DNA from: Himantopus leucocephalus
Lineage: Eukaryota; Chordata; Aves; Charadriiformes; Recurvirostridae
Assembly: GCA_003993805.1 (NCBI GenBank)
Contig: RSEF01000003.1
Span: forward strand, 40,902,485 to 40,966,484
Direction of reading: 5' to 3'
DNA length: 64,000 nt
This document shows positions 23,101 through 35,626 of the stretch, in pieces; the first letter of the stretch is position 1, and every line of letters starts with the position of its first letter. The notes below the pieces were generated by a model, which saw only the letters and a program-made list of their open reading frames with translations, made no database searches and was not told where the DNA came from. Made by a program: the position numbers and the translations under genes.

Positions 23101-24932
23101 AGAAAAACATAACCAAGACGTATGATCAACTAAAACTCTGGTCCCTAAAATGAACAGCAAGGTTCCTGTTGATCACAGCCGGTCCCATTTATCTTACCTG
23201 CTACAGCACAAAAGAAAGGCAGAAGTTATTGGAAATAACATATAAAAAGGAAAACACAGTCTTAACAGGATGAAAAGCAATACCTTAGAGCTTAATTTTA
23301 AGATCTTATTAACCTTGTGTTTTCTGCCCTTCTTTTTTCTATGGTTACAATACCAGAGGAAAGACTCCCGTGCTATATTAGATTAAAGTACTGACTTGGG
23401 AACGATCATTCCCAAATTGTAGTTCCAGGTCCAATACTCACATACTGCAGCAGGGCAATTCAATTAACCTTCCTCTGTATTTGCTTACCTTCCTGTGTAA
23501 TGGGGATAATATCTGCAGAAAAGGGCTCTATAAAGCTTAATCTTTATAAAGCTCCTAAGATGAAATGGAAATGTGCCATACAAAATAAAACGTGCACAAA
23601 TAAAAAGGGCATAAATAAGCCACTATATACTACAGCTAGCTGCAAAAAACTACAATCGAACAATTATCCACCAGAAAATGCTGCTTTATTGAAATCAAAA
23701 TGCTTTACAAAATCACATTCACTGTGCCGGCACTTAATTTCAGAAGATTTCTTTTTTTGACAGTTTTTGAAGTGTGTGTGGGGGTTCATTTGTAATCGGA
23801 ATGAAAAAAAAAAAAATTGCTCCATAAAGTGGCATTTATTTTCAATAATTTTATTTTTAAAATGCTGACATGCATTACATACTTTGGAAATTTTAAGTCA
23901 AAAACTTTTAACTTTGCTTTAAAACATTTTGTTCCATTCCAAATTGACTCTTGAATAAAGTTTTCTAATCTCAATATCTGAAAAACTTAATCTTCTGTTT
24001 GAGTGTTAACAGCAAAATTGTCAGTTACATGCTGCCACACCTTGATATGACTCTTGTAAAGTCAGCCTATATCTTTACATTTAATTAAAACTATTCTTAA
24101 TAGGTTTTAAAATAATTTAATGGTTTTTTTACATTTATTAAATTTAACACACTGATGAATCTAAAGACCTTGATGGAGAATTAAGCCCTATTACCCAAGT
24201 TAGACAGTTGGTGGTTTTTTATTTTACATTCTTTCTAAAAATAATATGTAACCTGAATTCACACTAAATATTGTAAATTTTTCTGCCTCTGTAGAGCTTT
24301 AATTTTTTTTTAGTGAATATACATGAAAAACAGCCCTTGGAAAAATAATGACTATAGTTAAGTTTTACTGATTTTGTTTTCCCCTCAGTTAATTTTATCT
24401 ACACTTACAAACTGAACTAGGGGTAAGGAGGACAGATAGTGCAGACCTAAGAAGTCCTTAGCAAGTTATACAGAGTTATTACCTCAGAGTCCTGCAACCC
24501 ATAGTGTTTTATTTACTGAAATAAGTATGATTATTGCACCCTGAAGCACACTTAACCTTCATGATATATTGGCTTGCATTAGAGTTCCTCCAAAGGGAAT
24601 ATGTGTTTTAAGTAAGATGCTTAAACCATTCTTCTTGTCCTATCATTTAGGAAAGATTTTTATGCTTGGTCCTATGAGGTAGTTAGGCCCAGATTAACAA
24701 ATGGACTAGAAGAAATTCAGGTATGTAGGTGCCTAGTCCCTGAGCCTCTATGGGATTTAGATTTTCACAAGCAAACGTCCTTAAATGCCCAACCTCCAAT
24801 TCTGTACGTGCCTTCGCTGTCCAACAATGTCAAAACAACGGTCTCCCGTCTTAAGTCCTCACAGATCTTCAAACCATCCACCAAACCAAGCCCTCCTACT
24901 ACCTTACAAGCACTTACATGTGTCTTTTAATT
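20171..24932. other. AT-rich non-coding stretch
   Basis: AT-rich with a GC-richer island-like segment near 22280-22660 that is C-rich but CpG-poor. A strong minus donor motif (GATCGAG/GTAAGCCATG) lies near 22630, but no phase upstream of it is open back to a usable acceptor, so no exon is called. The rest shows short random frames and homopolymers. Confidence 0.5.
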
Positions 24933-24960
24933 AAAAAAAAAAAAAAGGGGGGGGGGGGGG
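24933..24960. repeat. A14-G14 homopolymer junction
   Basis: Fourteen A directly followed by fourteen G on the plus strand. Such a junction is prone to sequencing and assembly error; the length should not be trusted exactly. Confidence 0.9.
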
Positions 24961-26727
24961 CAGAGAAGAGAGATAGTATGGTGATACCCCATCCACTGCC
25001 TCTCAAGCAATAGCTCCCTGGGTAGAAGAATTGCTTGACACTACATTAGGGTGCCTCAGGCAAGGATCGGTACCAAGGTAAGCCTACTCCTGATTACTGG
25101 AGTCTTACTCTCCACATTTCAACAGCTGCTGCTTCCATTCCAGTGCAGAATGGAAAGATCTGAGTGTCTTCTGTTTTTAATTTTAGCTACAGAGTTTGAA
25201 GAATGCAAAAAGCTTCAATCTTTACTTAACACAGAGAATTACCCACCTATTTCCAATGACCCAACTGCTGCCTGTATGCTATAAACACGTCAGATTCATC
25301 AATAAAAGACAGTCAGATCCTTTTCACTGAAAATATGAATTAAAGATGTTTTGAATTAAATTTGTGGAATCACCTGCATACACCCATCTGTCTATAGTTT
25401 ATTATATTTAGTCTAACGAGATGCATTTTAAGCTATACAAAAATAAATGTTAAAGATATAAAAATTTAATCTTAAACAAGGAATTTCTTACAGACATAGG
25501 CCATCCCACCTATTTAAATCAAGTAGACAAAGCTTTATTTTCTAATTATTCAAGATTGGTGACTCACAAGATCAACACGCTCTCCATGGCAGAAACATTC
25601 TGCATGACNAAAAAAAAAAAAAAAAAAATTATTTGCAGTCAGATGTGGTTGGATAGTGATTCCAAAAGACCTCTGACATAAGCTTTCCTTCTCTTAACTT
25701 ACTCAGATGCTACACTTCAGGTAACCCACAGTCAACCAGGTTCACACTTCCAGCTCGCTCACTCTAACCAGGAAGTATGACTAGCTGGAAAGGTTTAGGG
25801 AGATGTAATCACCAACACTAATGAATTAATCCATATCCTTCAAGGTATTTTTAAAATCAATATTAAACATAGAAGTCGTGTTTTTAACACAACAATACAG
25901 AGTTTGTTTTGTTAGGTTTTTTTTCTCAACAAAAACCCCATCCAAATAGACCTTGCTACCATATTCCCGGAGAAGTGTGGATCCTTCTACCAAACGCCAA
26001 CAAGTAAACATCAGGCTTCTCTCACCAGACACCCAGAAATACACACTAAAGAATCTTTGTCTTAAGCAACTGCTTGGTTTTGTGATCTTCTGAAAAGCAG
26101 GACACGCACACACAACCAAAAGCTAGGAACCTTCCCAGAAGCCCCAATAGTTACCACGCACAAACTAAGATCAAAACATTTTATTTCCCTTTCCTTTAAC
26201 AAGGCTAAAATAAGACCCATATTAAGAATTCCGTTTTATCATCAATAAGAAATAATGATTAAGCCGTAATACAAAACATCTGGATTTTTTAATAAATTTC
26301 AGTTTCTGCAATTGGGAGGTAATTTTGAACTAACAGCTATTATTTAATGCAAATGTAGATCAGAACCCCCTTTCACAAAACTCAGTAAGAAGCCAAGAGA
26401 AAGCTATGTTGAATTATTATTTTTATCCGGTGTCGAGAGGCACAGGTCAGCTGCAGAGTTCCCTTGCAGCAGGCACTTCTGGGCACACAGCACCACCGAT
26501 TCCTACCCTGTTTGCCTGCTGCAGTCCTTACGAGACGTTCTCACTATTGCTTTGGTTTGGGCTTTTCTAGAAAACAAATACTAAGTGCATCCTCCTTTCC
26601 TCATACCCTAGATAACCTAGGGTGACATTTCAGTAAATAAGTATTAATGAAATTGATCGATACCTCATTTTTCTGCTGACTTCTGCCAGTGTTTTTTGGA
26701 ACAAAGCCAATGAAGCCAGTATCTTAC
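24961..26727. other. AT-rich non-coding stretch
   Basis: No gene or repeat family recognised. One undetermined base at 25609 precedes an A run. Open frames are short and lack signals. Confidence 0.55.
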
Positions 26728-26841
26728 CTGCTGTTTATCAAGCACACACCAGAGCGTGTACTCCTTTTCCAGGTTAAGTGAAGGTGGCCTGTCCACCTGA
26801 GTGTCATAGCCAGCTGCTGTTATCGCCACGTGATGCGTCAT
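26728..26841 (-). CDS. candidate 38-codon coding exon with strong donor (minus)
   Basis: On the minus strand an ATG at 26841 opens exactly 38 codons ending at a consensus donor, AAACAGCAG/GTAAGATACT, in phase 0. The protein starts MTHHVAITAAGYDTQ and ends EKEYTLWCVLDKQQ, a balanced composition unlike the F/I/K-rich chance frames nearby. In-frame stops (TGA TGA) lie just upstream of the ATG, and no pyrimidine-rich acceptor exists between them, so this would have to be a first coding exon with its 5' UTR in the block at 26842-27700. It would lie inside the inferred gene running from the 55 kb CpG island, as an alternative first exon or the first coding exon. I do not recognise the protein. A chance frame is still possible. 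Confidence 0.3.
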
Positions 26842-27700
26842 GATTAATAATCATCACAAGCTCCCGCTATGTCCCTTTATCAGCCACAATCGATTTACAA
26901 GTCATAATCAGTACAAGATGTTACAATAAGATGTTACAATATGGAAGTAGGGGTGATGGGATCCAGATGGTACTCTGTCCAGTCCAGTTAGCTGTTGCAC
27001 GCCTAATTCCTAGTATGAAAACTTTGAATTACCACTTCAGGTGTTCCAATGCCTCCAGGAGTCCTCATCCCAGTTTCTATAGGATACCATCCAGATCTCC
27101 TTGTACCCCAGAGTGGCAGGACGATCTTTTCCAGACCCTTGGACAGACCCTGTCAGCAATCAAGTCCCAGTCATAGTCCACCAACAGTCCTCTCACAAGC
27201 TCCCACAGAATGTACACTCCACTGGTGCCACAGCGGCTGGAGGGTCTGTTCTGGTTACCAGGATCAGTGTTGGTGGCAATCAAGGCTGATGATGAGGGGT
27301 CACCCCCTAATCTGCCATCAGCAAGCCCTCCATAGCTTAGTCCATGTGAGGGCTGGCATAACTGTGTAGCCTGCCCACAGGGACTACCCACTTGTGCCCA
27401 ACCTTTAACCTCGTGGGCAGAGGCCCCATACAATGATCAACCAGCCATTTACTAATATTCTATTTCACCTGTGGGAGTTACTACCAATAGGGTAGTGAGG
27501 CCTATCGGGAGGGAGGAAATAAGCGTAATTCCCACTGGGGCAAACACCAGCTTGGTTACCCTGATTCCAGCACAGCTGGAGGGCATCTAGCAGGACCACA
27601 TGGAGGCGTGACTTCTGCAGCTGAGCCCAGTTAGCAACCAAGATCCCATCTTAAGAGAGTCATAGTTAGAAGAAGAAACTTGCAGTTCGCCCCTCACCCT
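26842..27700. other. more complex, moderately GC block; possible exon/promoter or degraded retroelement
   Basis: The text lacks the usual A/T runs, and frames above 100 codons are open on both strands. At its left edge sit a CACGTG E-box (26828-26833), TGCGTCA (26834-26840), the palindrome ATGATTAATAATCAT (26840-26854) and a perfect 13-base tandem duplication (26915-26940). These suit a regulatory region. Alternatively the block could be a decayed LTR retroelement, but I found no LTR ends, primer-binding site or recognisable gag or pol motif, so that is not claimed. Confidence 0.3.
26915..26940. repeat. 13-bp tandem duplication
   Basis: AAGATGTTACAAT occurs twice with no spacer and no mismatch. 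Confidence 0.95.
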
Positions 27701-30700
27701 TTTCCCAGATAAACACAAATGCAAACTTGTGAAAGTCTGCCAACGTGGCAAAGTTTCCAGCTCTTCAGTAGGTGAAAAAGTATTCTCAATTTGAAATAAC
27801 TGGTGCTTCTGTGATTCACATCAATGGAGCTGTACATCAACCTTTACCGGATAGTTTATATACACCTTGTTTATGACACTGCAGTTGTATTCATAGCTTG
27901 GTGTCTTATATCCACAAGTCTCAGATAGTACTTTTGGTAAGTGGTGACAGAGAGCAATGCAGAGGTGGATCCCCTGGGATGAAACTGCAATGCAGCTGTG
28001 AAACCAACACACACAAGATGATGGACCTCAGGAAGGAGGGAAAAGGGTCCGTGTGCGCTGCTGAGGACCCAGCCTCCAGACAGCATCACCACAGCAGCAC
28101 AGTAGGGACCAGCTCTGGAAAACCCCTGGTCACAAAAAAAACATGACTTTATGTGCAGCTCTTCCTGATCAGTGTACCATCCAAAAGCATTCACATTTAC
28201 TTCTACAGTGAAGCTGTAATATTTTTTCTGCTTGGCCAACCTTTCATCCCCCAGCCCCCTAAGGTCTAAGACTGCTGGCTTTTGAAATGGCCCTCTTTCA
28301 CCATTATGTGCATATCATTTGTAGCTATGAGGTTTAACCGACATGATCTTCAGTCACTGTGTATTTAACTTTTATTTTTCTCTGTGGTGCAATGCCCTTG
28401 CATTCATTTTTGTTTGTTTTTACATTCACTTTTATATAAAACTTCCCTACTTATAGAATCAGATGTCACCAGAAAATAGAGGAGGGACTAAGTAGGCTCC
28501 TGATGTCCTCTCCAGCATTATACTGAAACTGCTGTATATAGTCACACTGTTGTAGTCTCCAGCTGCTTTCAGCCATCAAGTGTACTGCTTTGTCTGTCAC
28601 CTACAAATTTGATTTAGCTACTATACCACCTAACTTTTACTTATGCTCACATATGAGATTTTACCTTCAACTGCTTCAACTTCAGCTATCTAATAATTCA
28701 TGTTTCAGTGTCAAATATATAAGCAAGAACCATGTTCCATCATGTCCAAGGAAATTATTCCAACTAGGGGATGTAGTAGTTTATTAAACAAATCACTTCA
28801 TTTTGCAGGATATGTATACTTCTGTTCCTTTTTTTAGGTACATTATGTTCTTTTCCGCTCAGTTTGTGAGAAGCATAACCATCCTACAAATCCAGGGTCT
28901 CTGTCCAAAGAGAAAATACTGCTTATACCAGTATGCGTGCCTCTCTGCCCCATGTTTCACACCGCTCCTTTCAAGCAAACTGTTTGCATTTTGGAGATTC
29001 CTCTGAAGACTTTTTCCTTTGCCTTCCTTCTGTTTGTTTCTTTGGGTTGAATGCTATGCATGTTTTGAATTGAAAGTTAGATAATGCCATTATGTCAGAA
29101 ATCTATTATTGTTGTCATAAATCTAGAATATTCTTACTGTATTTTTCCCCCTAGGAGGAAACTGGGATTTCCTTTTTTTCAGACTGTTTCTCAGACACTG
29201 TCGTGTTCAGGCACCAATACAGAGGTTGTACTTAGATGCTTCACAATCCTATTTTTCATCAGTCTCAAATATGCAAATAAAATCAAACAGATCTTTGAGC
29301 TTTTATATGAAGCTAATAGAACAAATATTTCAAGTGCTATATTAGTCCTATTTCTGTAGTAAACTGACATATGATTTATTGTTCTTTCCTTAATTGCACG
29401 CAAACAGCTATTGACTCAAACACAAATAAGTAACACCTTCCTGCACATCTTCCCTTTCAGTAATTCTACTTCTCTTTAGCACCACGTGGCAGAAAGCACT
29501 GAGTAAGGAGCAGAAATAAAGTTTAAAAAAAAAAAAATTTTATCTAAGACCTATTACAAATCTGTTTATAGAGACAGCCTTCTATTTCTACAGCACTTCT
29601 ATTACTATGAAATCTATCATATAGCAAGTAGGGTGATGAGGTGAGGGGAGATGTGTTTACAAATTTCTAATAAGAAAATGCATAACGCACAGGGGCAGGA
29701 GTATTACATATGCTATTACAGTTTTTGTAATAAATGCACATCCCACGCTATCCCTTTCATGAGGAGGATATGAACATATGATCTTTTAGACCTCTCTCTG
29801 CCTCCCGTGGTAATGGAGAAGCTGCAAGAAGAATGGACAATGCGGCTGGCTGCACCATGGACTCCTGAAGAGCTCATAGCTATCGGCTAGCATGGGAATT
29901 TTTTAAATTTTTTCCTTAAGACATCCTTTCTGCCTGCACTTTTCTGTACTGCTAGTTGTAACATTGTTTGTATTGCCACAGGACAATGGCAGGTCCAGTA
30001 TTGTGGTTCCTCAGTTACTTGTTCATCTCTCAAGCAAAACTCTGCCCTACTAAGGAAGTCAGATATTAACAGATACTACTGAATAAGTATTTTGCACGTT
30101 CATGCCAGAAGTATTATGAGATCAAGTGTGATAAGCAGCTGAAATTTGAACCCTGTTTCAGTCACTAAAATGATTGAGTATAGCATCATAACGCTAGTTA
30201 CATCAACATTATAAATGAGACCAGAGGCTTGGGTCAATGTGGATTGTGAACTGCCCAGAACAACCAACCTCAGTTTGCAGAGGAGAGACGAGAGCAGCCA
30301 GTCTCCTGGCTCCCAGCCCATCCCACTTTCCATTTAACTAAAAGCTTTTATGCTAAGGAGGAAGGAGTGAATTGCCTTTTTTTTTTTTCCTTTTTTAAAT
30401 GAAGGTATATCACCATAGATAAGTGACACAGCCAAAAATATTTTGTTCCTTTTTTTTTTTTTCCTGAACAAACTACAGAATAAGTGAGAATACTGCATAC
30501 TGCAGGTATGCAACAAAATGGGAGACAAAAAAGTGTTAATAGCAGCTGCAACAGTGCCACAGACATTTTGAAGCCACAAATGGTTAGGAGGCTTGCAGAG
30601 AGAGTCAAGTAGAGATAACTGTGTTCTACGAAGTTCACTGGAGAAGCAAATGTCTGGGAGGTGGGAGCATCAAGCAGTTCAAAGCACCTTCACAGAACTC

Positions 30701-32514
30701 CAGTGGAAACTTTTAGTTTGAGAGCTGTTTTACCTAAGAACAACGCAGAGTACTTGAGAGAAAATTCTGAGATCTTGATGATCTGCCTTACTACCATCCA
30801 AAATCCATGATACTACCAGACTTCTCTCAGCATTTTGCCATGCAAAAACTTTAAGAAATTAATGGTGCAGACAGTCAGAAAGTCAGACAGGCAGAAATAA
30901 AAGCACATAAAAGATCTAAGACAATGATCAGCAGGGAAAGATTTAGCTGTTGAACAGAAAATAATACAAAAATAAGTTCTTTGTCCACATACATGCACTG
31001 ACCTCAGGAAATGCACTGCATGAGAGGTAGAAGAGGAAAAAAATGATAAGTTTCAAAATCAACTGATGAAGGTAAAGTAAACAGAGGTTTTCTTCTTGAA
31101 GAACTCCCTATCTTTCATCAGACAAATTGTAAGGAAGTGGCCATTCCCAGCTGCTCAGGGTTGAATGAAGCATTTGTGCACATGCAGTGGGGGAAAAAAA
31201 AAGGCATTGCTTGCAGATACAGACAAGACAGATCTCCCTCTGCTCTGCTGCTCCCATTTGGGGTTGCTGTGACAAGATGGAGCAGCAGCAATGGTTTGGG
31301 AATTTTAACCAAGAAAAACAACCAAAAACCCCACACAACTCCCAATAATAACTAACACTATTAAAAGATTCTTTAGGCAAGTAGTTTACCGCTAGGGCAA
31401 TACCAGAAGCAACTGAAACATCAGCATTTTTAATTATATCTCATTAAATTTTTAAAATATTTTTGTGGTATTAAAGCACAGGGGATCTTTCTTGACTGAA
31501 TCTTCTTTAAGTGAATAGAAATTATTTAAGCCTTACACAATTTGGATCCTTACTTAGGCATTAATACACAAATTAATCAGTTTCTTGGAAGGAAACTTTA
31601 AATTAAATGTCTTCTAATTATTAGTGCAAGGTGAAAGAATGATTCCTCTAGAGTTCTCCAAAACAAGTAGCATACCAAGGTTAATGTGTCATTACCTTCA
31701 ATTCTTCTGAACTGTGGCAGTAAGGGTTTAGACTAGGGCCTTCAATAAGTCTTCCTTTGTATTATTGCTTGATTTCTCATCAAACAGTAATATGGAGAGG
31801 TATGGAAAGGTATTTCTGCGACACAACTTGTAAAAGCAGGAGGGAGGGGGCACATAGATTTGGGAAGATGCATTTTAGTTTTAAATTTCATCCCAAAAAT
31901 GTTTCCCCACTCTAAATAGCACTTTCCAGATTTCTGTTCAAATGGCTGAAGTTAGAGCTCCAGCACAAAACCAAAATACACTACAAAGTAAACTCTGAGC
32001 ACCAAATTTCCACAAGCTATTACTTTAAAAAAAAAAATACTCTGAGTAATTACCTTTAATGAGCAGTACTCAAAGGCTTATGAATGTACTCAATGCCAAT
32101 AATATCACTTCTTAGAAACATCTCAATAAACAGACTGTGCATGGTCAAAAATGCAAATTTTTATCCTTTCTGAAAAATGTTTTTTAAAAAATGCTCAAAT
32201 AGGAGGATTTTTAGTATCATTTTCAAGACATAAAGCCAATGCAAAAAGAAATATAGACAAATTGAATCACAGTTTTCCAGAAGAGGGTATATTTCTTTTT
32301 CTCTTGTGGTAATAGTAACAATTGTTCTGTACGATGAATTCAACCATATGCCACTAGATCATAATCAGGAAGTGGTCTGTGATCAGAGATACTGGAGGCA
32401 CTAAAACAGTGTGTCCAATAGCGACACTAACCAATACAATGCAATTGAACTACATTTTAATCAAAACCACCTTGTTAGTAAGGCTGTCATACAATTCCTG
32501 TATAGACAAATTAA
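27701..32514. other. AT-rich non-coding stretch
   Basis: Ordinary AT-rich sequence with some T- and A-runs (29521-29540, 30379-30396, 30450-30465). The piece near 28480-28640 faintly resembles the antisense of old CR1/L3-type elements (for example the CACCTACAAATTTGATT text), but it is too weak to call. No gene recognised. Confidence 0.5.
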
Positions 32515-32788
32515 TCATAGAATGGTTTGGGCTGGAAGGGACATTTAAAGGTCATCTAGTCCAAGCTCTCACAATAAGAAGGGACACTTTAAAGTAGATC
32601 AGGTTGCTCAGAGCCCCATCCAACCTATCCTTGACTATTTCCAGGTATGGGGCACCTACCATCTCTCTGGGCAACCTGGTCCAGTGTTTCACGACCCTCA
32701 TTGTAAAGAATTTTTTTCCTTATATCTAGTCTAAATGTACCCTCTTTTAGTTTAAAGCCATTACCCCTTGTCCTATCACAACAGTAGT
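32515..32788 (-). mobile_element. CR1 LINE 3'-end fragment, minus orientation
   Basis: The plus-strand text is antisense CR1: CATAGAATGGTTTGGGCTGG, GGTCATCTAGTCCAAGC, CTCTGGGCAACCTGGTCCAG, then TTAAAGCCATTACCCCTTGT and CCTATCACAACAG. The element's 3' end is at the low-coordinate side. It overlaps the copy at 1103-1295 in content and extends further toward the 5' end of the element, into the segment that follows the reverse-transcriptase frame. Both share GGATGGGGCTCTGAGCAACC in sense orientation. The good preservation suggests a comparatively young insertion. Confidence 0.96.
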
Positions 32789-33558
32789 CAATAGTCAATT
32801 TAACTGTAAAACTTCAAGAACGTTCCTTTGAGTTATAAGAACATTTAGTCAAAGTTAAGGTCAGAAGATATTATATCTTTACACAAATATTTATTTCTGT
32901 ATGTTGCAAATCTTATTTCAATCCTTTATTCTGCTGTATTTAATTCTCCTAGTGCTAGCTTGCCAGAGCAGACCTGCCAGCACAGTACGGAGACATGATG
33001 GAATGCCGGGGCTGGAGAACCTCCACAGATTCTGGTACCTGCTGATGCTAAAATCTGGACCTTGCAGTCATCCTGCATCTGATCATAGCACTAGAGCAAA
33101 GAATGCTTTAATTCTTGGCTTTCTGCCCTCAAAATTCCTCTGCCCTATTATTGTGTTAACTTCCAATCTTTGACTAGGCTAGCAAACTGAGCTCTGAAGT
33201 TTTTTATTCAGAGGCATTTCTCCTAACTCCTTGTTCATGTGGTTTTTTCACTCATTTCTTCCTCCTTCCCTAACAGTTCTTTTCAATATGAGTACCAAAA
33301 GGGTACACTGTCTAGGGTCAGCCTCAGCAACCTGCACCAGTTTTTATTTACATAGAGAAATATATATAAGAATATACAAATATATATATAGGAATATATA
33401 TATACACCAGTGCACTCATGCATGTGTGTATAGATATATATAACAAATATACAAATATCACTAGCATTTTCTTCTACAGCACCACCTAGGGGACCTGAAC
33501 TCGGTTACCGGCCCTTTCAAAGCCCAAGCGTTTCATACTGTGATTCCCAGCCCTGTGA
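32789..33558. other. mixed non-coding stretch with TA-rich microsatellite
   Basis: A moderately GC segment at about 32950-33070 is followed by T-rich sequence and the TA-rich repeat at 33359-33458. No gene or repeat family recognised outside the microsatellite. Confidence 0.5.
33359..33458. repeat. TA-rich microsatellite region
   Basis: Several short (TA)n runs interrupted by GAATATA, ACAAATA and a GCATGTGTGTA segment. Imperfect dinucleotide repeat. Confidence 0.85.
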
Positions 33559-33589
33559 CTCAGGTCTGACTTCCTCGATTTTAGAAACG

Positions 33590-33800
33590 GGATGCTTCAA
33601 CTGTGTAACTCTCTTGATTTCACTGTCATAGTTGTTTACTGTTGTGATAAAATGTGTAGACAGCGTAATTGTCAATTATTTCATCTTTGTTTCCTAGATC
33701 ATTAACAAAAATTATTTTACGCTCTGAAGAGATGGACAGGCTTCTTTTTGAAGAGCCACTTTTGAGATGGCAGCCTATTCTTAATCCATTTAGCTTATGC
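33590..33800 (-). mobile_element. possible ancient CR1/L3-clade LINE fragment
   Basis: The text TTTCCTAGATCATTAACAAA followed by a phrase near CTTAATCCATTTAGC resembles the antisense of the segment around the conserved IN-D-L motif in old reptile and bird CR1-type elements. The similarity is short and divergent and no frame can be read. Family and limits are uncertain. Confidence 0.25.
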
Positions 33801-35606
33801 TTTATTGATAATGTAGTTAGTGCAATAAAGTGATGAGCACATTCCCAACTTCCATTCTTTGCTTCCGGGACTGCTTACGCATTTTATATTAGGACTCACT
33901 AGAAATAACGTACAACCTGTCCTGGAAGCAAGGAACAGAAGCTGGTCTCTCCCTTCCCAACAAGGGCCAAGGGACTGCAAAAGTCGTGCTGCTTCTTCTG
34001 CCTTCCATTCAGTACAGTTAAGGTACCTCCTAGCAAAGGAACAGCTTTCAATATTTCAGGCTGTTACAGGGGACTGATCTTACATCTTTCTTCCTCAAGC
34101 AGGTGATGTGATACTCAGGCTCCTCGCATGGTTTCCCTTTGCGTGACCTTCCTTCCCTTCTTGGCTGCGCAGCCTGGGCTGACTTCCCAGCGCCAGTCTC
34201 AGCCAGCTCTTCATAAGCCCTAGCCAGGGCAGCCAGAAATCCCAGGGGTGACTGGGGCCACCTAAAGCTTTGGTAAGTCCGAATGAGTCAAGGGAAGGAA
34301 TGTTCTCCTTCAATTTACCGAGAAAGGCCAACAATCGGAAAGCTTCCTAATGCTTTTATTTTCCCTCCAGTTCCCACTTATTCACTCCAGAAAACATTGG
34401 TTTTATATCCCTCCCTTCCCAAACCACTTAAGTGCTAGTAGTCATTATACAGCCTTCCACATGCTGTTTCACTTTTCCCTGTATAGTGGTGGAAATATTA
34501 GAGTATCAAGACATTTTCAGCCTCTGTCACTTAAGCAAGTTATAAATTTCTTTGAACAGAGATTTCTGATTCTGTCCAAGCTGCACTTTTGGTCCTCATT
34601 TCTTCTGTTGCATACAGTCTTTCACTAGAGACTAAAAATAGTGGCATAAAGCAGAATTATTCACAGGAACAGTAACATTAAAATACATTGGGGAGCAGTA
34701 GGGGTCTGCACTCCCCTATGGCTGAAAGCCAAGCCCCTTATCTTACAGATTTTCCATTAGTGTGCCTTCAGTACTCTACACAGGCACAGAGTGGACTAAT
34801 AGAACTAGTTACATTTGAATTCACTTCCAGGATGAATTTAAAAACCAAATAAAGAAGAAGTAACTTTTGCAAGATAAGCAGTTTTCAGAAAATGGCACAA
34901 GCATTTTACTTTGGGTCTGCTTTAATTTCTGAACAAGCCAGGACACAACGCATGCTAACAACTGCCATCCATTATACAGATATAAGCCAGTATGGGAGGC
35001 AAAGCAGCAACTCTTGTAATATACCACAACTACCCAGATTAATATTTTTATCTCTATCTCAACTAAACTGACCTCATTCATTTCAATTTTTCCTGATTAA
35101 ACATGCCTCCTTCTTCCTCTACAAAATTTCAGAGTAAGTTATAAATGTCATTTATTCCAAGTATTCCAAACAAAAAAAGTTGATTAGACTTACGTTAGAC
35201 CATGAACACAATTGGAGCCACTAAAGAAATAAGCAAAACCTGCAAATATCTCCTTTCCCTTGCATCCAAAAAATGAAACATCTTCTAAATGTATCTTTCA
35301 AAGATCATCCCTAAGTCAAAAGTATCGCTTTCAAATCACTTCTCAGAGCACTAAATTTCAACATAATTTCAAGCAAACTAAACAAACAGGCTATCTTTTG
35401 ATACAAGCACCTTTGGAGGTAGTTCTAGATGTTGGCCATAGTCTTAGTTGAAGGCTTAGATTCTAGTCAGTATTTTTAAGTTTTCCCATGAATATCTGAA
35501 ACCAGCATAATGATTTATTATTTCACAGGAAACTAATCCAATAAGCTAAAAGCATAAATTTCTTAAAAAGTAGTCTTAAATATTTTTTTATATATTTTTC
35601 CAAAAT

Positions 35607-35626
35607 ATAGATTTTAAAAAATCTAT
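35607..35626. repeat. AT-rich perfect hairpin
   Basis: ATAGATTTT and AAAATCTAT are perfect complements separated by two A. Expected occasionally in AT-rich DNA. Confidence 0.7.

Noticed and set aside
27049..27433. Possible endogenous retrovirus gag-like frame in the 27 kb block
   Set aside because: No LTR boundaries, primer-binding site, or recognisable gag, protease or polymerase motif could be found; the 118-codon frame is within chance expectation.
28480..28640. Faint similarity to antisense old LINE text
   Set aside because: Matches are only a few words long and no reading frame or ordered motifs can be found.
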